Positions 1 through 14,185 of a stretch of 64,000 nt of DNA are shown here, piece after piece (the first letter of the stretch is position 1; every line of letters begins with the position of its first letter). A program made the position numbers and the translations under genes. The notes below the pieces were generated by a model, which saw only the letters and a program-made list of their open reading frames with translations, searched no databases and was not told where the DNA came from. The stretch covers positions 3,224,001 through 3,288,000 of the forward strand of contig NZ_CP017141.1 of NCBI RefSeq assembly GCF_001721645.1. Direction: 5' to 3'. Origin of the DNA: Pedobacter steynii (GTDB lineage Bacteria; Bacteroidota; Bacteroidia; Sphingobacteriales; Sphingobacteriaceae).

Positions 1-1
1 A

Positions 2-2959
2 AAAGGGAGCAATAGTGGAACAACATCAGATAGTGAGGGTAAATTCCGGATTTCAGCTTCAGCAAAGGATATCCTGATCTTCTCTGCAGTTGGTCATATT
101 ACGCAGGAAATCCCTGTCGTTGCCGGCAAAGATATGCTGGTAAAATTACTGATGGACATGAAAGGGCTGGATGAGGTAGTCGTTATCGGGTATGGTACGC
201 AGCAAAGGAGCAACCTCACAAGTGCGGTAAGCTCTGTAAGTGGAACAAAGCTGGAACAGGTTGCAGCCAGCAATCCTATTAATGCGCTTCAGGGCCGAGT
301 TGCGGGTTTGTCTATCAGCAGCCCCGGAGGTAACCCCGGACAGTCTTCTGATGTGAGGTTAAGAGGAATCGGAACTTTTGGTGCGCACCAGCCGCTTTAT
401 ATTATTGATGGAACACCTGGTAATCCATATTACCTGAGTAATGGAGACATCGCTTCCATAGAAGTACTTAAAGATGGTGCTGCGGCTTCTATCTACGGCT
501 CAAACAGTGCCAATGGGGTCATTCTCATCACAACAAAAAAAGGAAAGCAGGGAGCACCGGTAATTGATTTCTCTTCCTTTTACAGCAGTGTCAGCCCAAC
601 CGAACAGTATAAGTTTCTCGATGCTGAAGGCTATAAAAAATTACACAGCATGATGTATGCAAATGCCGGATCTTCTGCACCGGCGTTACCTGCATATTTG
701 TCTAAAAATACAGGAATAAATACCGATTGGCAGGATTTAATCAACCGTAAGGGGATTTCACAGAACTATAACGTCAACCTGAAAGGGGGAGGTGAATATT
801 TAACTTATTCCTTAAGTGGAGACCTGACTGATGATCGCGGTACTTTCATTGGTTCAGCATTCAATAAGAAATCCCTGAGGGCAAGAAATGATTTTAAAAA
901 AGGCAGGTTAAGTGTAGAAAGCAATATTATTTATTCAGAAACCAGATCTGAAGCTGCGAAGTTCGACCAGAAAGACAGCTATTTCCAATCGCCATTGCTG
1001 CCGGTATTCGATGAGAAAGAGAAATACGGTTATGGATTAACAGAAAATGGGTTGCCGAAATTTCAGAATCCTGTGGCTGCAGATCATTTTCTGGATGCCA
1101 ACTCCAAAACCAATTACCTGGGAGGAAATATCCGCTTTGGATTGGACATCATCAAAGGATTAAAGTACACAGCCAACCTGAACTACATCAATGCACGCAC
1201 GGATGAATACGCATTCAATCCCCCATATCGTGCCAATGCCAATGACCCGCTGGTTTCTTACACCAGGGTATTTAACCGGAATTCGCTCTATAAAGAGCGT
1301 CTGATGGAGCATTTATTGAATTACGACCTGGATATTGACAAACACAGCATTAAATTGCTTGCTGGTTATACCGCTCAGGAAAAAACGAACCGCTTTATCA
1401 GCGTTACCGCTGATGGAAAAACCATTGTCCGTACGGTGGTAAATGGAAAGATTGTAGAAACAGAGGTCCCGGGAGGATTTACTAACCCGGACTTTAATAC
1501 CATTTCGGCTGGTCTTGGAGGAACCTATAATGCCTCGGGATCCAATAATAAATATGTCCGTCTTTCTACACTGGCGAGGTTAAACTATGCTTACGACAAT
1601 AAATACCTGTTGCAGGTATCGGTAAGGAGAGATGGGTCATCCGTATTTGGTGCAAACAGAAGATATGGCGTTTTCCCTTCGGTATCAGTTGGCTGGAATA
1701 TTCATAAAGAGTCATTCCTGAATGAGGTCAAATGGCTGAATAACTTAAAACTCCGTGCAAGTTACGGGGAACTTGGAAATGAAGGTGCTTTAGGTTATTA
1801 TGACCATCAGGCCCTCATCACTACACGAAACAACTGGTCTGGCGGTTATGTACAGGGTTCGGGAGCTACTCCTTGGCCGGGTTCTGCAAGCTATACGCTT
1901 CAAAATCTGGACTTACAATGGGAGACCATTAAGTCGAAAAATATTGGTCTTGATTTCGGACTTTTTGATAATAAGTTGTCTGGTGCCATCAATTATTTTA
2001 ACAACATCACAGACGGTTTGCTGATCACTAAAGAGGTTCCGCCATCGGCAGGAGTGAACAATCCAATCCTCAACGTGGGTAAGATTGCTAATAAAGGGCT
2101 GGAACTGGAAAGTAACTATCATTTAAGCCTTAATGAGTGGCAGTTTGACCTTGGCGGTGCCGTTAGTTTATTAAAAAATGAAGTCTTGTCGCTGGCCAAT
2201 AAAGACCAGATCCTTTATGGTACTGGTCTGAGGTTTGGAACAGATCATATCCCTACACAAACCATGGTTGGCAAGGAAATCGGTGCTTTTTACTTATACG
2301 AAGCAGATGGGATTTTTCAATCTGATGCAGAAGCGGCCAATTACAAAAATGGATCCGGTGATGTTTTGCAACCAAATGCAAAAGCAGGAGATATCAGGTT
2401 CAGAGATGCGAATGGAGACGGGAGAATTGATGAGAAAGACAAGACTTACCAGGGATCTGGTTTTGCGAAATACGAGTATAGCCTGAATCTTGCAGCCAAT
2501 TACAAGAACTTCGATCTCTCTCTGTTCTGGCAGGGGGTAGCAGGGAATAAACTTTATAATGGAAACCGCTTTGAGCTGGAAGGAATGGAAGCCGGCAGAA
2601 ACTTTCTGGCCAGTACCCTCAATGCCTGGACTCCGCAAAATACAGGAACAGCTATGCCAAGGGCGGTACTTGGAGATCCGAATCAAAATGCCCGTGAATC
2701 TACACGTTTTCTGGAAAGCGGATCTTATCTGCGTTTAAAGTTGGTTCAGTTAGGATACAGTTTGCCTAAATCTGTTCTTGAACACCTGAAAATCTCCAGA
2801 CTCAGGGTGTATGTCAGCGGACAAAACCTGGTCACCTTTAGTAAATATACCGGGCTGGATCCGGAAGTGGGCAGCTTTGATGTCCTGAACAATGGTGTCG
2901 ACCGGATGATGTATCCTCAGAATAAAAGATGGCTGATGGGATTACAGTTGACATTTTAA
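2..2959 (+). CDS. SusC/RagA-family TonB-dependent outer-membrane receptor (5' end outside window)
   Basis: The reading frame is open from base 2, so the gene begins upstream and its signal peptide is not visible. The first ~45 visible residues are the end of a CarboxypepD_reg-like beta-sandwich (EGKFRISASAKDILIFSAVG), followed by the SusC junction MKGLDEVVVIGYGTQ, a plug domain (NALQGRVAGL, VRLRGIGTF, IEVLKDGAAASIYGSNSANGVI) and a beta-barrel ending in an aromatic strand (LMGLQLTF). It should import an oligosaccharide or glycopeptide through the outer membrane with TonB energy, capped by the SusD lipoprotein encoded 20 bp downstream. It heads an operon that continues with two glycoside hydrolases and two amino-acid catabolic enzymes, which suggests a glycosylated peptide or amino acid as ligand. 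Family assignment is secure; the ligand is inferred. Confidence 0.95.
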   Translation, partial: KGSNSGTTSDSEGKFRISASAKDILIFSAVGHITQEIPVVAGKDMLVKLLMDMKGLDEVVVIGYGTQQRSNLTSAVSSVSGTKLEQVAASNPINALQGRVAGLSISSPGGNPGQSSDVRLRGIGTFGAHQPLYIIDGTPGNPYYLSNGDIASIEVLKDGAAASIYGSNSANGVILITTKKGKQGAPVIDFSSFYSSVSPTEQYKFLDAEGYKKLHSMMYANAGSSAPALPAYLSKNTGINTDWQDLINRKGISQNYNVNLKGGGEYLTYSLSGDLTDDRGTFIGSAFNKKSLRARNDFKKGRLSVESNIIYSETRSEAAKFDQKDSYFQSPLLPVFDEKEKYGYGLTENGLPKFQNPVAADHFLDANSKTNYLGGNIRFGLDIIKGLKYTANLNYINARTDEYAFNPPYRANANDPLVSYTRVFNRNSLYKERLMEHLLNYDLDIDKHSIKLLAGYTAQEKTNRFISVTADGKTIVRTVVNGKIVETEVPGGFTNPDFNTISAGLGGTYNASGSNNKYVRLSTLARLNYAYDNKYLLQVSVRRDGSSVFGANRRYGVFPSVSVGWNIHKESFLNEVKWLNNLKLRASYGELGNEGALGYYDHQALITTRNNWSGGYVQGSGATPWPGSASYTLQNLDLQWETIKSKNIGLDFGLFDNKLSGAINYFNNITDGLLITKEVPPSAGVNNPILNVGKIANKGLELESNYHLSLNEWQFDLGGAVSLLKNEVLSLANKDQILYGTGLRFGTDHIPTQTMVGKEIGAFYLYEADGIFQSDAEAANYKNGSGDVLQPNAKAGDIRFRDANGDGRIDEKDKTYQGSGFAKYEYSLNLAANYKNFDLSLFWQGVAGNKLYNGNRFELEGMEAGRNFLASTLNAWTPQNTGTAMPRAVLGDPNQNARESTRFLESGSYLRLKLVQLGYSLPKSVLEHLKISRLRVYVSGQNLVTFSKYTGLDPEVGSFDVLNNGVDRMMYPQNKRWLMGLQLTF

Positions 2960-2979
2960 TCACCTTAAAAAAACAAAGA

Positions 2980-4500
2980 ATGAAAACGAATAAACTATAT
3001 ATAGGCTTATTTCTGCTAATGGCAGTAATGGGTTGTAAAAAGAGTGAGCTGGAACAGAGCGTACCGGATCAGCTTACTGTAGATAATTTTTGGATCAATA
3101 AAGACCGTGCATTATCAGGATTGTCTGCTGCTTATTCCCAGCTGGAAGGTTTTGTAAGCTGGGACAATTATGTGGAAGCCCGCTCGGTGAGGGAGTTTTA
3201 CAGAGAGGATTATATTGTTCCGGGAGCTGATGCTTTTAATTATCCATGGTGGACAGAGCATTATAATTTTGAATTTACTTCCGGAAATTATGCCATTGAC
3301 CTGCTTTGGAGAGAGAACTACCGGGGTATTAATTTTGCCAATCAGGTACTGGAAAATGTAGGCCGGATGAGTGCTGCGGCAATTGATGAGGCCAGTAAAA
3401 AACAGATCCTTGCAGAAGCGAAATTCCTGAGGGCATATTATCATTTTAAGGTATTAACTAATTTTAGTAAGGTCATCATAAGGGATAAAGTCCCTACTTC
3501 TGAGGCGGATCTTTCCAAAGGATTCTCTGAAAGGGGAGAGGTGTATGCCTTCATTCTAAAAGACCTGCTGGAAGCAGAACCAGACTTACCGTTAAGGTCA
3601 GCACGTCCTGCAACAGAACTGGGCCGGATCACAAAAGGAGCGGCTCAGGCTTATCTTGGGAAAATAAACCTTTACCGGGTTAGTGACGACCAGTCGAATG
3701 CCGCAGCTCATTATACCGAAGCTGCAAAATGGCTGAATAAAGTCATCTTGTCTAACGAATATCAACTGGACAATAATTTCCTGGGCATGTTTAATGGCAC
3801 AACAAAGAACAGTACAGAATCGATCTTTGAATTGCAGCAATCCTCGGATGCAAGCAGTGGGGCCGTTTACAGGTCTTATTTAAGTGATTGGGTGGCGGCT
3901 TCAGAACTGGGAGGCTATGGAGAAATTTATGGCACCCCGGGACTGTTGACCGAAATGCTGAAAGAAGGTAAAGTGGCGAATGGCAATTACGATGCAAGGG
4001 TGTACCAAACCATGTATTTTAATGATGCTTATTTTAATGATCCGGCAACACCAAGGGTTTATGGAAATACCTATAATGCTGTTTTTGGTGCAGGGGCTAA
4101 AACCATTGCTTTCCGAAAATGGATTCCTGCAGGCCCGGATCGTATCGGTTTTTCAAATGCAATCAATGTTCCGCTAATGAGGTATGCAGATGTATTACTC
4201 ATGTATGCAGAAGTCCTGAATGAACAGCAGAAACCAGGAGATGCGGTAACCTGGATTAATAAGGTGCGGGGAAGAGCGGGTTTGCCGGATGTTAACCTGA
4301 ATAATAAAGCACTGATCTTTGATCAGATTGTCCATGAACGTGTGATGGAGTTTACACTGGAGGGAAGTCGCTTTTACGACCTGAGAAGATGGGGCTTGCT
4401 TGCGCAGAAAATGCAGGCAGCAGGCAGAAAGTTTACTGCTGATAAAGCTTTTTATCCTACTCCGCTGAAAGAAACCACCAATAACCCATTAACACCATAA
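2980..4500 (+). CDS. SusD/RagB-family surface glycan-binding lipoprotein
   Basis: 506 residues. I start at ATG 2980 rather than an in-frame upstream start at 2929, because 2980 gives a lipoprotein signal (MKTNKLYIGLFLLMAVMGC, lipid-accepting Cys19) and lies just after the susC stop at 2959. SusD hallmarks are present: an N-terminal TPR-like helical region, the LRAYYHFKV segment near residue 150, the RYADVLLMYAEVLNE motif and the C-terminal RxFDLRRWG-like segment (SRFYDLRRWGLL). SusD proteins sit on the cell surface as a lid on the paired SusC barrel and bind the ligand. The two genes are a translationally close pair. The ligand cannot be read from the sequence; downstream enzymes suggest a galactose-containing glycoconjugate. 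Confidence 0.95.
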   Translation: MKTNKLYIGLFLLMAVMGCKKSELEQSVPDQLTVDNFWINKDRALSGLSAAYSQLEGFVSWDNYVEARSVREFYREDYIVPGADAFNYPWWTEHYNFEFTSGNYAIDLLWRENYRGINFANQVLENVGRMSAAAIDEASKKQILAEAKFLRAYYHFKVLTNFSKVIIRDKVPTSEADLSKGFSERGEVYAFILKDLLEAEPDLPLRSARPATELGRITKGAAQAYLGKINLYRVSDDQSNAAAHYTEAAKWLNKVILSNEYQLDNNFLGMFNGTTKNSTESIFELQQSSDASSGAVYRSYLSDWVAASELGGYGEIYGTPGLLTEMLKEGKVANGNYDARVYQTMYFNDAYFNDPATPRVYGNTYNAVFGAGAKTIAFRKWIPAGPDRIGFSNAINVPLMRYADVLLMYAEVLNEQQKPGDAVTWINKVRGRAGLPDVNLNNKALIFDQIVHERVMEFTLEGSRFYDLRRWGLLAQKMQAAGRKFTADKAFYPTPLKETTNNPLTP

Positions 4501-4532
4501 AAAGATCAAAAGCGCTCTAATTATTTAACACG

Positions 4533-9689
<5,157 letters not shown>

Positions 9690-9703
<14 letters not shown>

Positions 9704-11990
9704 GAAAGACCTTAAAGAAACCCTGAATACATTTTATAAGCTTGATGCTGAGGTAAAGAAAATTGCCGGTTATGAAGAACAGAATTTTCTGCTGAATACC
9801 AATACGGGATTGAAGTTGATTTGTAAAGTAAATCCTGCCCCCTATGATGAACACTACCTGGACGCACAGCTGAAAGCCCTGCAGTTTTTGTCGGCAACAC
9901 CATTGGCTGCCAGGGTGCAGTCTGTTGTTGCCAACCTGGAAGGACAGGCGATCACCAAAACTGAAATAAACGGACATCTCTACTGCATCAGGGTATTGTC
10001 TTTTCTGGAAGGCACTTTTCTCGCTGAGCTTCCTGTTTTAACGCCTGAACTGTTAACCGACTTAGGGAGTACCCTCGCAAAAATGGACCAGGAACTAAGA
10101 ACTTTTAACCATCCGGCTGTGTACCGATTTAATGAATGGGATCTGGCCTATGTGCTGGCATCCAAAGAAAACCTTCATTTTATTAAAGATCATGAAAAGA
10201 GGCGGATTGCGGCTTACTTCCTGCTTCAGTATGAAATGGAAGTGGTACCATTGATGTACCAGTTGAGAACGGCAGTAGTCCATAATGATGCCCATGACCT
10301 GAATGTACTAGCTGATCAGGATAAAGTAACGGGATTTATAGATTTTGGGGATATTGCCAAAACACAACTGATCCATAATATTGCGATTACCCTTACCTAT
10401 GTCATGTTCCGGCAGGAACAGCCTTTACAGGCAGCTGTAACGGTACTGAAAGCCTACCATCAGGGATACAATTTGACAGAACAGGAGCTTTCTGTTCTTT
10501 ATTATCTGATTGGGGCAAGGCTTAGTCTGAGTGTAACCCAGTCTGCCAGTAAAAGAGCACAGGGGGATAATGAGCATCATTTTGTATCAGAGAATGATGC
10601 CTGGAAGTTGTTATATCAGTTGCTGAAAATCAATCCGGTTCTTGCTCAGAATGAATTTAATCTCGCTTGCGGGTTCCCTAAAGTGAGCCCTGCGAAGGAA
10701 GAACTGGATCATCTTTTAAAAATAAGAAAAGAACGCATCGGAGCTAACCTGAGCATCAGCTATAAGAAACCTTTAAAAATCATTAAGGGGGCATTTCAAT
10801 ACCTGTATGATGATCAGGGAGATACTTTTATCGATTGTGTCAATAATGTCAGCCATGTCGGGCATTGCCATCCTGTTGTAGTACGGGCGATGCAGCATCA
10901 GGCAGCAAAGTTAAATACGAATACCAGATACCTTCATGATAGCTTACTGGAATATGCAAAGCTCATCACTGACAGCTTACCTGATCCGTTAAGTGTTTGT
11001 TATTTTACCAACTCGGGAAGTGAGGCGAACGACCTGGCGATTAGAATTAGCAGGCATTATACCCGGCAAAAAGATGTGATTGTGCTGGATCATGCTTATC
11101 ATGGAACTTCGACTGTGGCGATGGAGCTGAGCCCTTATAAGTTCGACGGGCCGGGTGGAGGCGGACAACCTTCGCATATTCATAAAGCGATGAATCCCGA
11201 TTTGTATCGTGGAGCTTACCGTTATGGAGATCCACAGGCCGGGGCAAAGTATGCCCTTGATGTAGAACGTTTAATAACAGCGCTTAAAACATCGGATAAG
11301 GGCATTGCAGCATTCATCTGTGAGACGCTGTTAGGTGTAGGCGGACAGATTCCTTTACCTCCGGATTACCTCAAAGAAGTATACCGGCATGTGAGAGCTG
11401 CGGGTGGACTTTGTATTGCGGATGAAGTGCAGGTTGGCTTTGGACGGATCGGTGATCATTTCTGGGGATTTGAACTTCAGAACGTTGTTCCGGACATCGT
11501 GGTATTGGGTAAACCGATCGGAAACGGGCATCCTATGGCTGCGGTAGTAGTTACTGCTGAAATTGCAGCTTCTTTTAACAATGGAATGGAATATTTCAAT
11601 ACTTTTGGGGGGAATCCGGTGTCTATGGAAACCGGAATTGCAGTGATGAAGGTGATTCGGGAAGAGGAGCTGCAGCAGCAGGCCCTGGAAACTGGAAACC
11701 ACCTGATGGTGGGCCTGACCAAGCTGATGGACAATCACCCACTGATCGGAGAGGTCAGAGGACATGGCCTTTTTGTTGGGGTAGAGTTGGTCAGAGACCT
11801 TCTTACGCTGGAACCTGCTGTTCCTGAGATAGACCTGATTGTGGAAGAGATGAGGAACCGTGGATTTTTATTGAGCACAGACGGGCCTTTACATAATGTG
11901 ATAAAAATCAAACCACCCTTGGTATTTTCCAAAGAGAATGCGGATGATTTAGTGGCCCATCTGGATGAGGTATTGTATAAAATTAAATAA
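9690..11990 (+). CDS. Fused APH-type kinase / class-III PLP phospho-lyase (hydroxylysine kinase + 5-phosphohydroxylysine lyase-like)
   Basis: 766 residues in two enzymes. Residues ~1-330 are an aminoglycoside/choline-kinase fold with the catalytic loop HNDAHDLN (His198-Asn205) and DFG (Asp218-Gly220), resembling hydroxylysine kinase (HYKK/AGPHD1). Residues ~350-766 are a class-III aminotransferase fold with [10 protein letters not shown] and the PLP lysine Lys608 in GKPIGNGHP, the signature of the ETNPPL/PHYKPL (AGXT2L) phospho-lyases rather than ordinary transaminases. A linked kinase and lyase would phosphorylate a hydroxy-amine and then eliminate phosphate and ammonia to give an aldehyde; for 5-hydroxylysine the product is 2-aminoadipate semialdehyde. 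The alternative is ethanolamine via phosphoethanolamine. The gene 3 bp downstream acts on 2-oxoadipate, which favours hydroxylysine. There is no signal peptide, so it is cytosolic. Confidence 0.85.
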
Positions 11991-11993
11991 ATA

Positions 11994-12893
11994 ATGGAGC
12001 ATAAAACGCTGATTGAAGTATTAAACGGATTATTGACCAGATATAAAGAACGTGTACCTGATGTGGCAGGAATCATTGATGCGATGATTGCTGAAGGGGT
12101 CATCAACAATTTTGAGGAAATCGAAAATGACCATGTTGCCTTCCGGACCTTAGGTGTCCCTCATCTGGGGATTGCCTCTCTGGAAAAAATTTTCCTGGCT
12201 TATGGTTATGAGAAAAAAAGCCCTTATCATTTTTCAGAAAAGAAACTGGATGCGTATTGGTATGCACCCCCGTCCCCTGAATTCCCGCGTATTTTTATCA
12301 GTGAGCTGATCGTTACGGCGCTTTCTGAGCGGGCACAGCGCCTGATTCATAAATATACCGATGTGATAACAGCGGATCCTGTAGATGCGCTGGACCTGAA
12401 TAATGGCGCTGCGGTAGACCGGTTTCTGCATAGCCCACTTTGGGAAACACCAACAGTAGAGGATTATACGGAACTGATGGCAGAGAGTGAATATGCAGCA
12501 TGGACGATCTATAACCGCTATTACCTGAACCATTTTACCATCAGCATTCATAACCTGAAGGAAGGCTATAACAACCTGGAGGCATTTGACCGGTTCCTGT
12601 TAAAGCATGGATTTAAACTGAATGATGCAGGTGGAGAGATCAAAACCAGCAGCGATGGGGCATTGTTGCAAAGTTCTACAGTGGCAGAGCTGGTGGAAGC
12701 CACTTTTGCAGAAGGCAAAAGGAAAGTCATCGCGGGTTCTTATGTGGAGTTTGCAGAAAGAAAGGTATTGCCTGAATTTGCAGGAATTCCGGCAGCAGAA
12801 CTTAACAATACACATAGAAGAGAAGGCTTTGAAGCGGGAAATGCAGATAAAATTTTTGAAAGCACTTTCCTCTCGCAAACCAGTAAGAAATAG
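11994..12893 (+). CDS. DUF1338 family 2-oxoadipate dioxygenase/decarboxylase (HglS-like)
   Basis: 299 residues. DUF1338 proteins (HglS/YdcJ) are Fe(II)-dependent enzymes that turn 2-oxoadipate into D-2-hydroxyglutarate in lysine catabolism. Visible family features are the N-terminal DHVAFRT motif (metal His47, substrate Arg51), the NHFTISIHNL segment with a second candidate His, the SYVEFAERK segment with the candidate metal-binding Glu, and the C-terminal RREGFEAGNADKIFEST block. It is shorter than the Pseudomonas enzyme (about 460 residues), as in other Bacteroidota forms. It starts 3 bp after the kinase/phospho-lyase stop, so the two are co-translated. 2-Aminoadipate semialdehyde made by the upstream enzyme would need a dehydrogenase and an aminotransferase, not found here, to reach 2-oxoadipate. 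Confidence 0.85.
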   Translation: MEHKTLIEVLNGLLTRYKERVPDVAGIIDAMIAEGVINNFEEIENDHVAFRTLGVPHLGIASLEKIFLAYGYEKKSPYHFSEKKLDAYWYAPPSPEFPRIFISELIVTALSERAQRLIHKYTDVITADPVDALDLNNGAAVDRFLHSPLWETPTVEDYTELMAESEYAAWTIYNRYYLNHFTISIHNLKEGYNNLEAFDRFLLKHGFKLNDAGGEIKTSSDGALLQSSTVAELVEATFAEGKRKVIAGSYVEFAERKVLPEFAGIPAAELNNTHRREGFEAGNADKIFESTFLSQTSKK

Positions 12894-12973
12894 GGATTTA
12901 CATTTTTTTAGGCAATTGATTTGGAATAAATCTAAATAATAACAACCTTTGCAATATCAACAAGGTTTAATCA

Positions 12974-13339
12974 ATGCAAAACACAACTATAGCATCTCCA
13001 ATACATTTTGAAGAAGTATTTAGTACCGGAAAAGGTTCCATCTATCAGTCAGACAGTGAAAACTGCTGGTATATAGATTTTGCCGGAAAGCTGGCCCGTT
13101 TTGATTACCGTAATCTTTTAAAATTAAAGAAAGCGGTATACAACATTGATATCGAAAACATCCTGTTGACGAGTGATAAATCCGCTGATGTGGAAATTAT
13201 CTTCATCTGTGCCTGCGATCACTGTTATGTTTTATCTTTACTCCAGATCATTGCCCTGAAAGAATTGTTACAGGGAACCTTTGTCATGCTGGATCTGAAC
13301 CACATTATTCAGGATCGGCTGTTCCGCTTAGTCGTTTGA
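12974..13339 (+). CDS. Uncharacterised 121-residue protein
   Basis: I do not recognise this family with confidence. The protein has no signal peptide or membrane segment. It has an N-terminal beta-rich stretch (GSIYQSDSENCWYIDFAGKLARFDYRNLLKLKKAV) and a Cys pair with an adjacent His (CACDHC) near residue 78, which could bind metal, then a hydrophobic helical end. The start ATG at 12974 fits well after the HglS-like stop at 12893; an upstream CCTTTGCAATAT stretch near 12950 may be its promoter. The ferritin gene follows after 102 bp with its own -7 element, so any link with iron is only suggested by position. Confidence 0.7.
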   Translation: MQNTTIASPIHFEEVFSTGKGSIYQSDSENCWYIDFAGKLARFDYRNLLKLKKAVYNIDIENILLTSDKSADVEIIFICACDHCYVLSLLQIIALKELLQGTFVMLDLNHIIQDRLFRLVV

Positions 13340-13401
13340 TCTAATTAGACTTAGAATCTTTCCGAATTGCCTTTAAATGCAATATTGTTGATTTATACCC
13401 T

Positions 13402-13409
13402 TATTTTTG
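13402..13409 (+). promoter_or_regulatory. Putative -7 element of the ferritin gene
   Basis: TATTTTTG matches the Bacteroidota -7 consensus TAnnTTTG and lies about 32 bp before the ferritin ATG. No clear TTTG is found at the -33 position. Confidence 0.45.
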
Positions 13410-13441
13410 TCTTAGTAATTAGGAATTAAATCAACAATAAT

Positions 13442-13969
13442 ATGAAAGATATCATTCGCGTAAAAAGCTTACTCTCCACAGATGTTGAGACGCTTTTAAA
13501 CCAACAGATTAAAAAAGAAGCCCTATCTTCCTCAATCTATCTTTCCATGGCATCATGGTGCGGTCGCAACGGATACGATTTCTCCTCTGATTACTTCTTT
13601 AAGCAAGCTGAAGAAGAAAGAGTTCATCAGTTAAAATTTTATAAATATGTTCTTGATATGGGTGGAATGGCTATTTCGCCGGAAGTAACCAATATCAAGC
13701 TTGAATATAACTCTTTCCGTGAGGTGTTTGAAGAAGCATTAGATCAGGAGATCAGTGTTACCCAGTCGATTAAAAACATCGCTGCACGTTGCCATAAAGA
13801 ACAGGATTATGTAACTCTTGAGTTCTTAAACTGGTTCTTCAAAGAACAACGTGAGGAAGAATACAAAGCCAGACGTGCGCTGGAACTATTCGACGTAATC
13901 GGAGAAGAAGGAACAGGAAGATGGCAGATCGATAAAAATGTAGGCCAGATCGTTTACAACGAGGGTTAA
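13442..13969 (+). CDS. ftnA: Bacterial non-haem ferritin
   Basis: 175 residues, the normal length of a bacterial ferritin subunit, folding as a four-helix bundle that assembles into a 24-mer iron-storage shell. The ferroxidase ligands are visible: NQQIKKEALSSSIYLSMASW (first Glu), AEEERVHQLKFYKYV (Glu and His of the ExxH motif), FEEALDQEISVTQSI, and EFLNWFFKEQREEE. It would oxidise Fe(II) and store iron in the cytosol. The gene has its own promoter-like element and a strong terminator after it, so it is monocistronic. It lacks the haem-ligand Met pattern of bacterioferritin. Confidence 0.95.
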   Translation: MKDIIRVKSLLSTDVETLLNQQIKKEALSSSIYLSMASWCGRNGYDFSSDYFFKQAEEERVHQLKFYKYVLDMGGMAISPEVTNIKLEYNSFREVFEEALDQEISVTQSIKNIAARCHKEQDYVTLEFLNWFFKEQREEEYKARRALELFDVIGEEGTGRWQIDKNVGQIVYNEG

Positions 13970-14002
13970 TCCGCTGATTTAAACCCATAACGCTTTTTTA
14001 TT

Positions 14003-14047
14003 ATAGCACATATTGATGTAAAACCATCAGTATGTGCTATTTTTGTT
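14003..14047 (+). terminator. Intrinsic terminator after ferritin gene
   Basis: The arms ATAGCACATATTGAT and ATCAGTATGTGCTAT (to 14040) pair with one G-T wobble around a short loop and are followed by TTTTTGTTTT. This ends the ferritin transcript 34 bp after its stop codon. Confidence 0.85.
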
Positions 14048-14065
14048 TTCTGAATAATTGTAGCG

Positions 14066-14185
14066 ATGTCAAAGAAGGGAAAAGATAAAAAAAAATCAAA
14101 GCAGGAGAAAAAGGATAGGAAGAAAAAGAACTGCTGTGAGAAGTTCCTGAGAGGAAAACGTTGTAAAAATTGTCCGTTTGGCTAG
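14066..14185 (+). CDS. Tiny Lys/Cys-rich protein (39 residues)
   Basis: An ATG at 14066 opens 39 codons ending in TAG at 14183-14185. The product has a strongly basic Lys-rich first half (MSKKGKDKKKSKQEKKD) and a Cys-rich end (NCCEKFLRGKRCKNCPFG) with a CC-x8-C-x2-C pattern that could bind zinc or an Fe-S centre. I recall similar short Lys-rich proteins ending in KRCKxCP in other Bacteroidota, but no family name. It lies 26 bp after the ferritin terminator and overlaps the end of the HTCS gene by 4 bp on the opposite strand. Short length and biased composition mean it could be spurious, though the Cys pattern argues against that. Confidence 0.5.
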   Translation: MSKKGKDKKKSKQEKKDRKKKNCCEKFLRGKRCKNCPFG

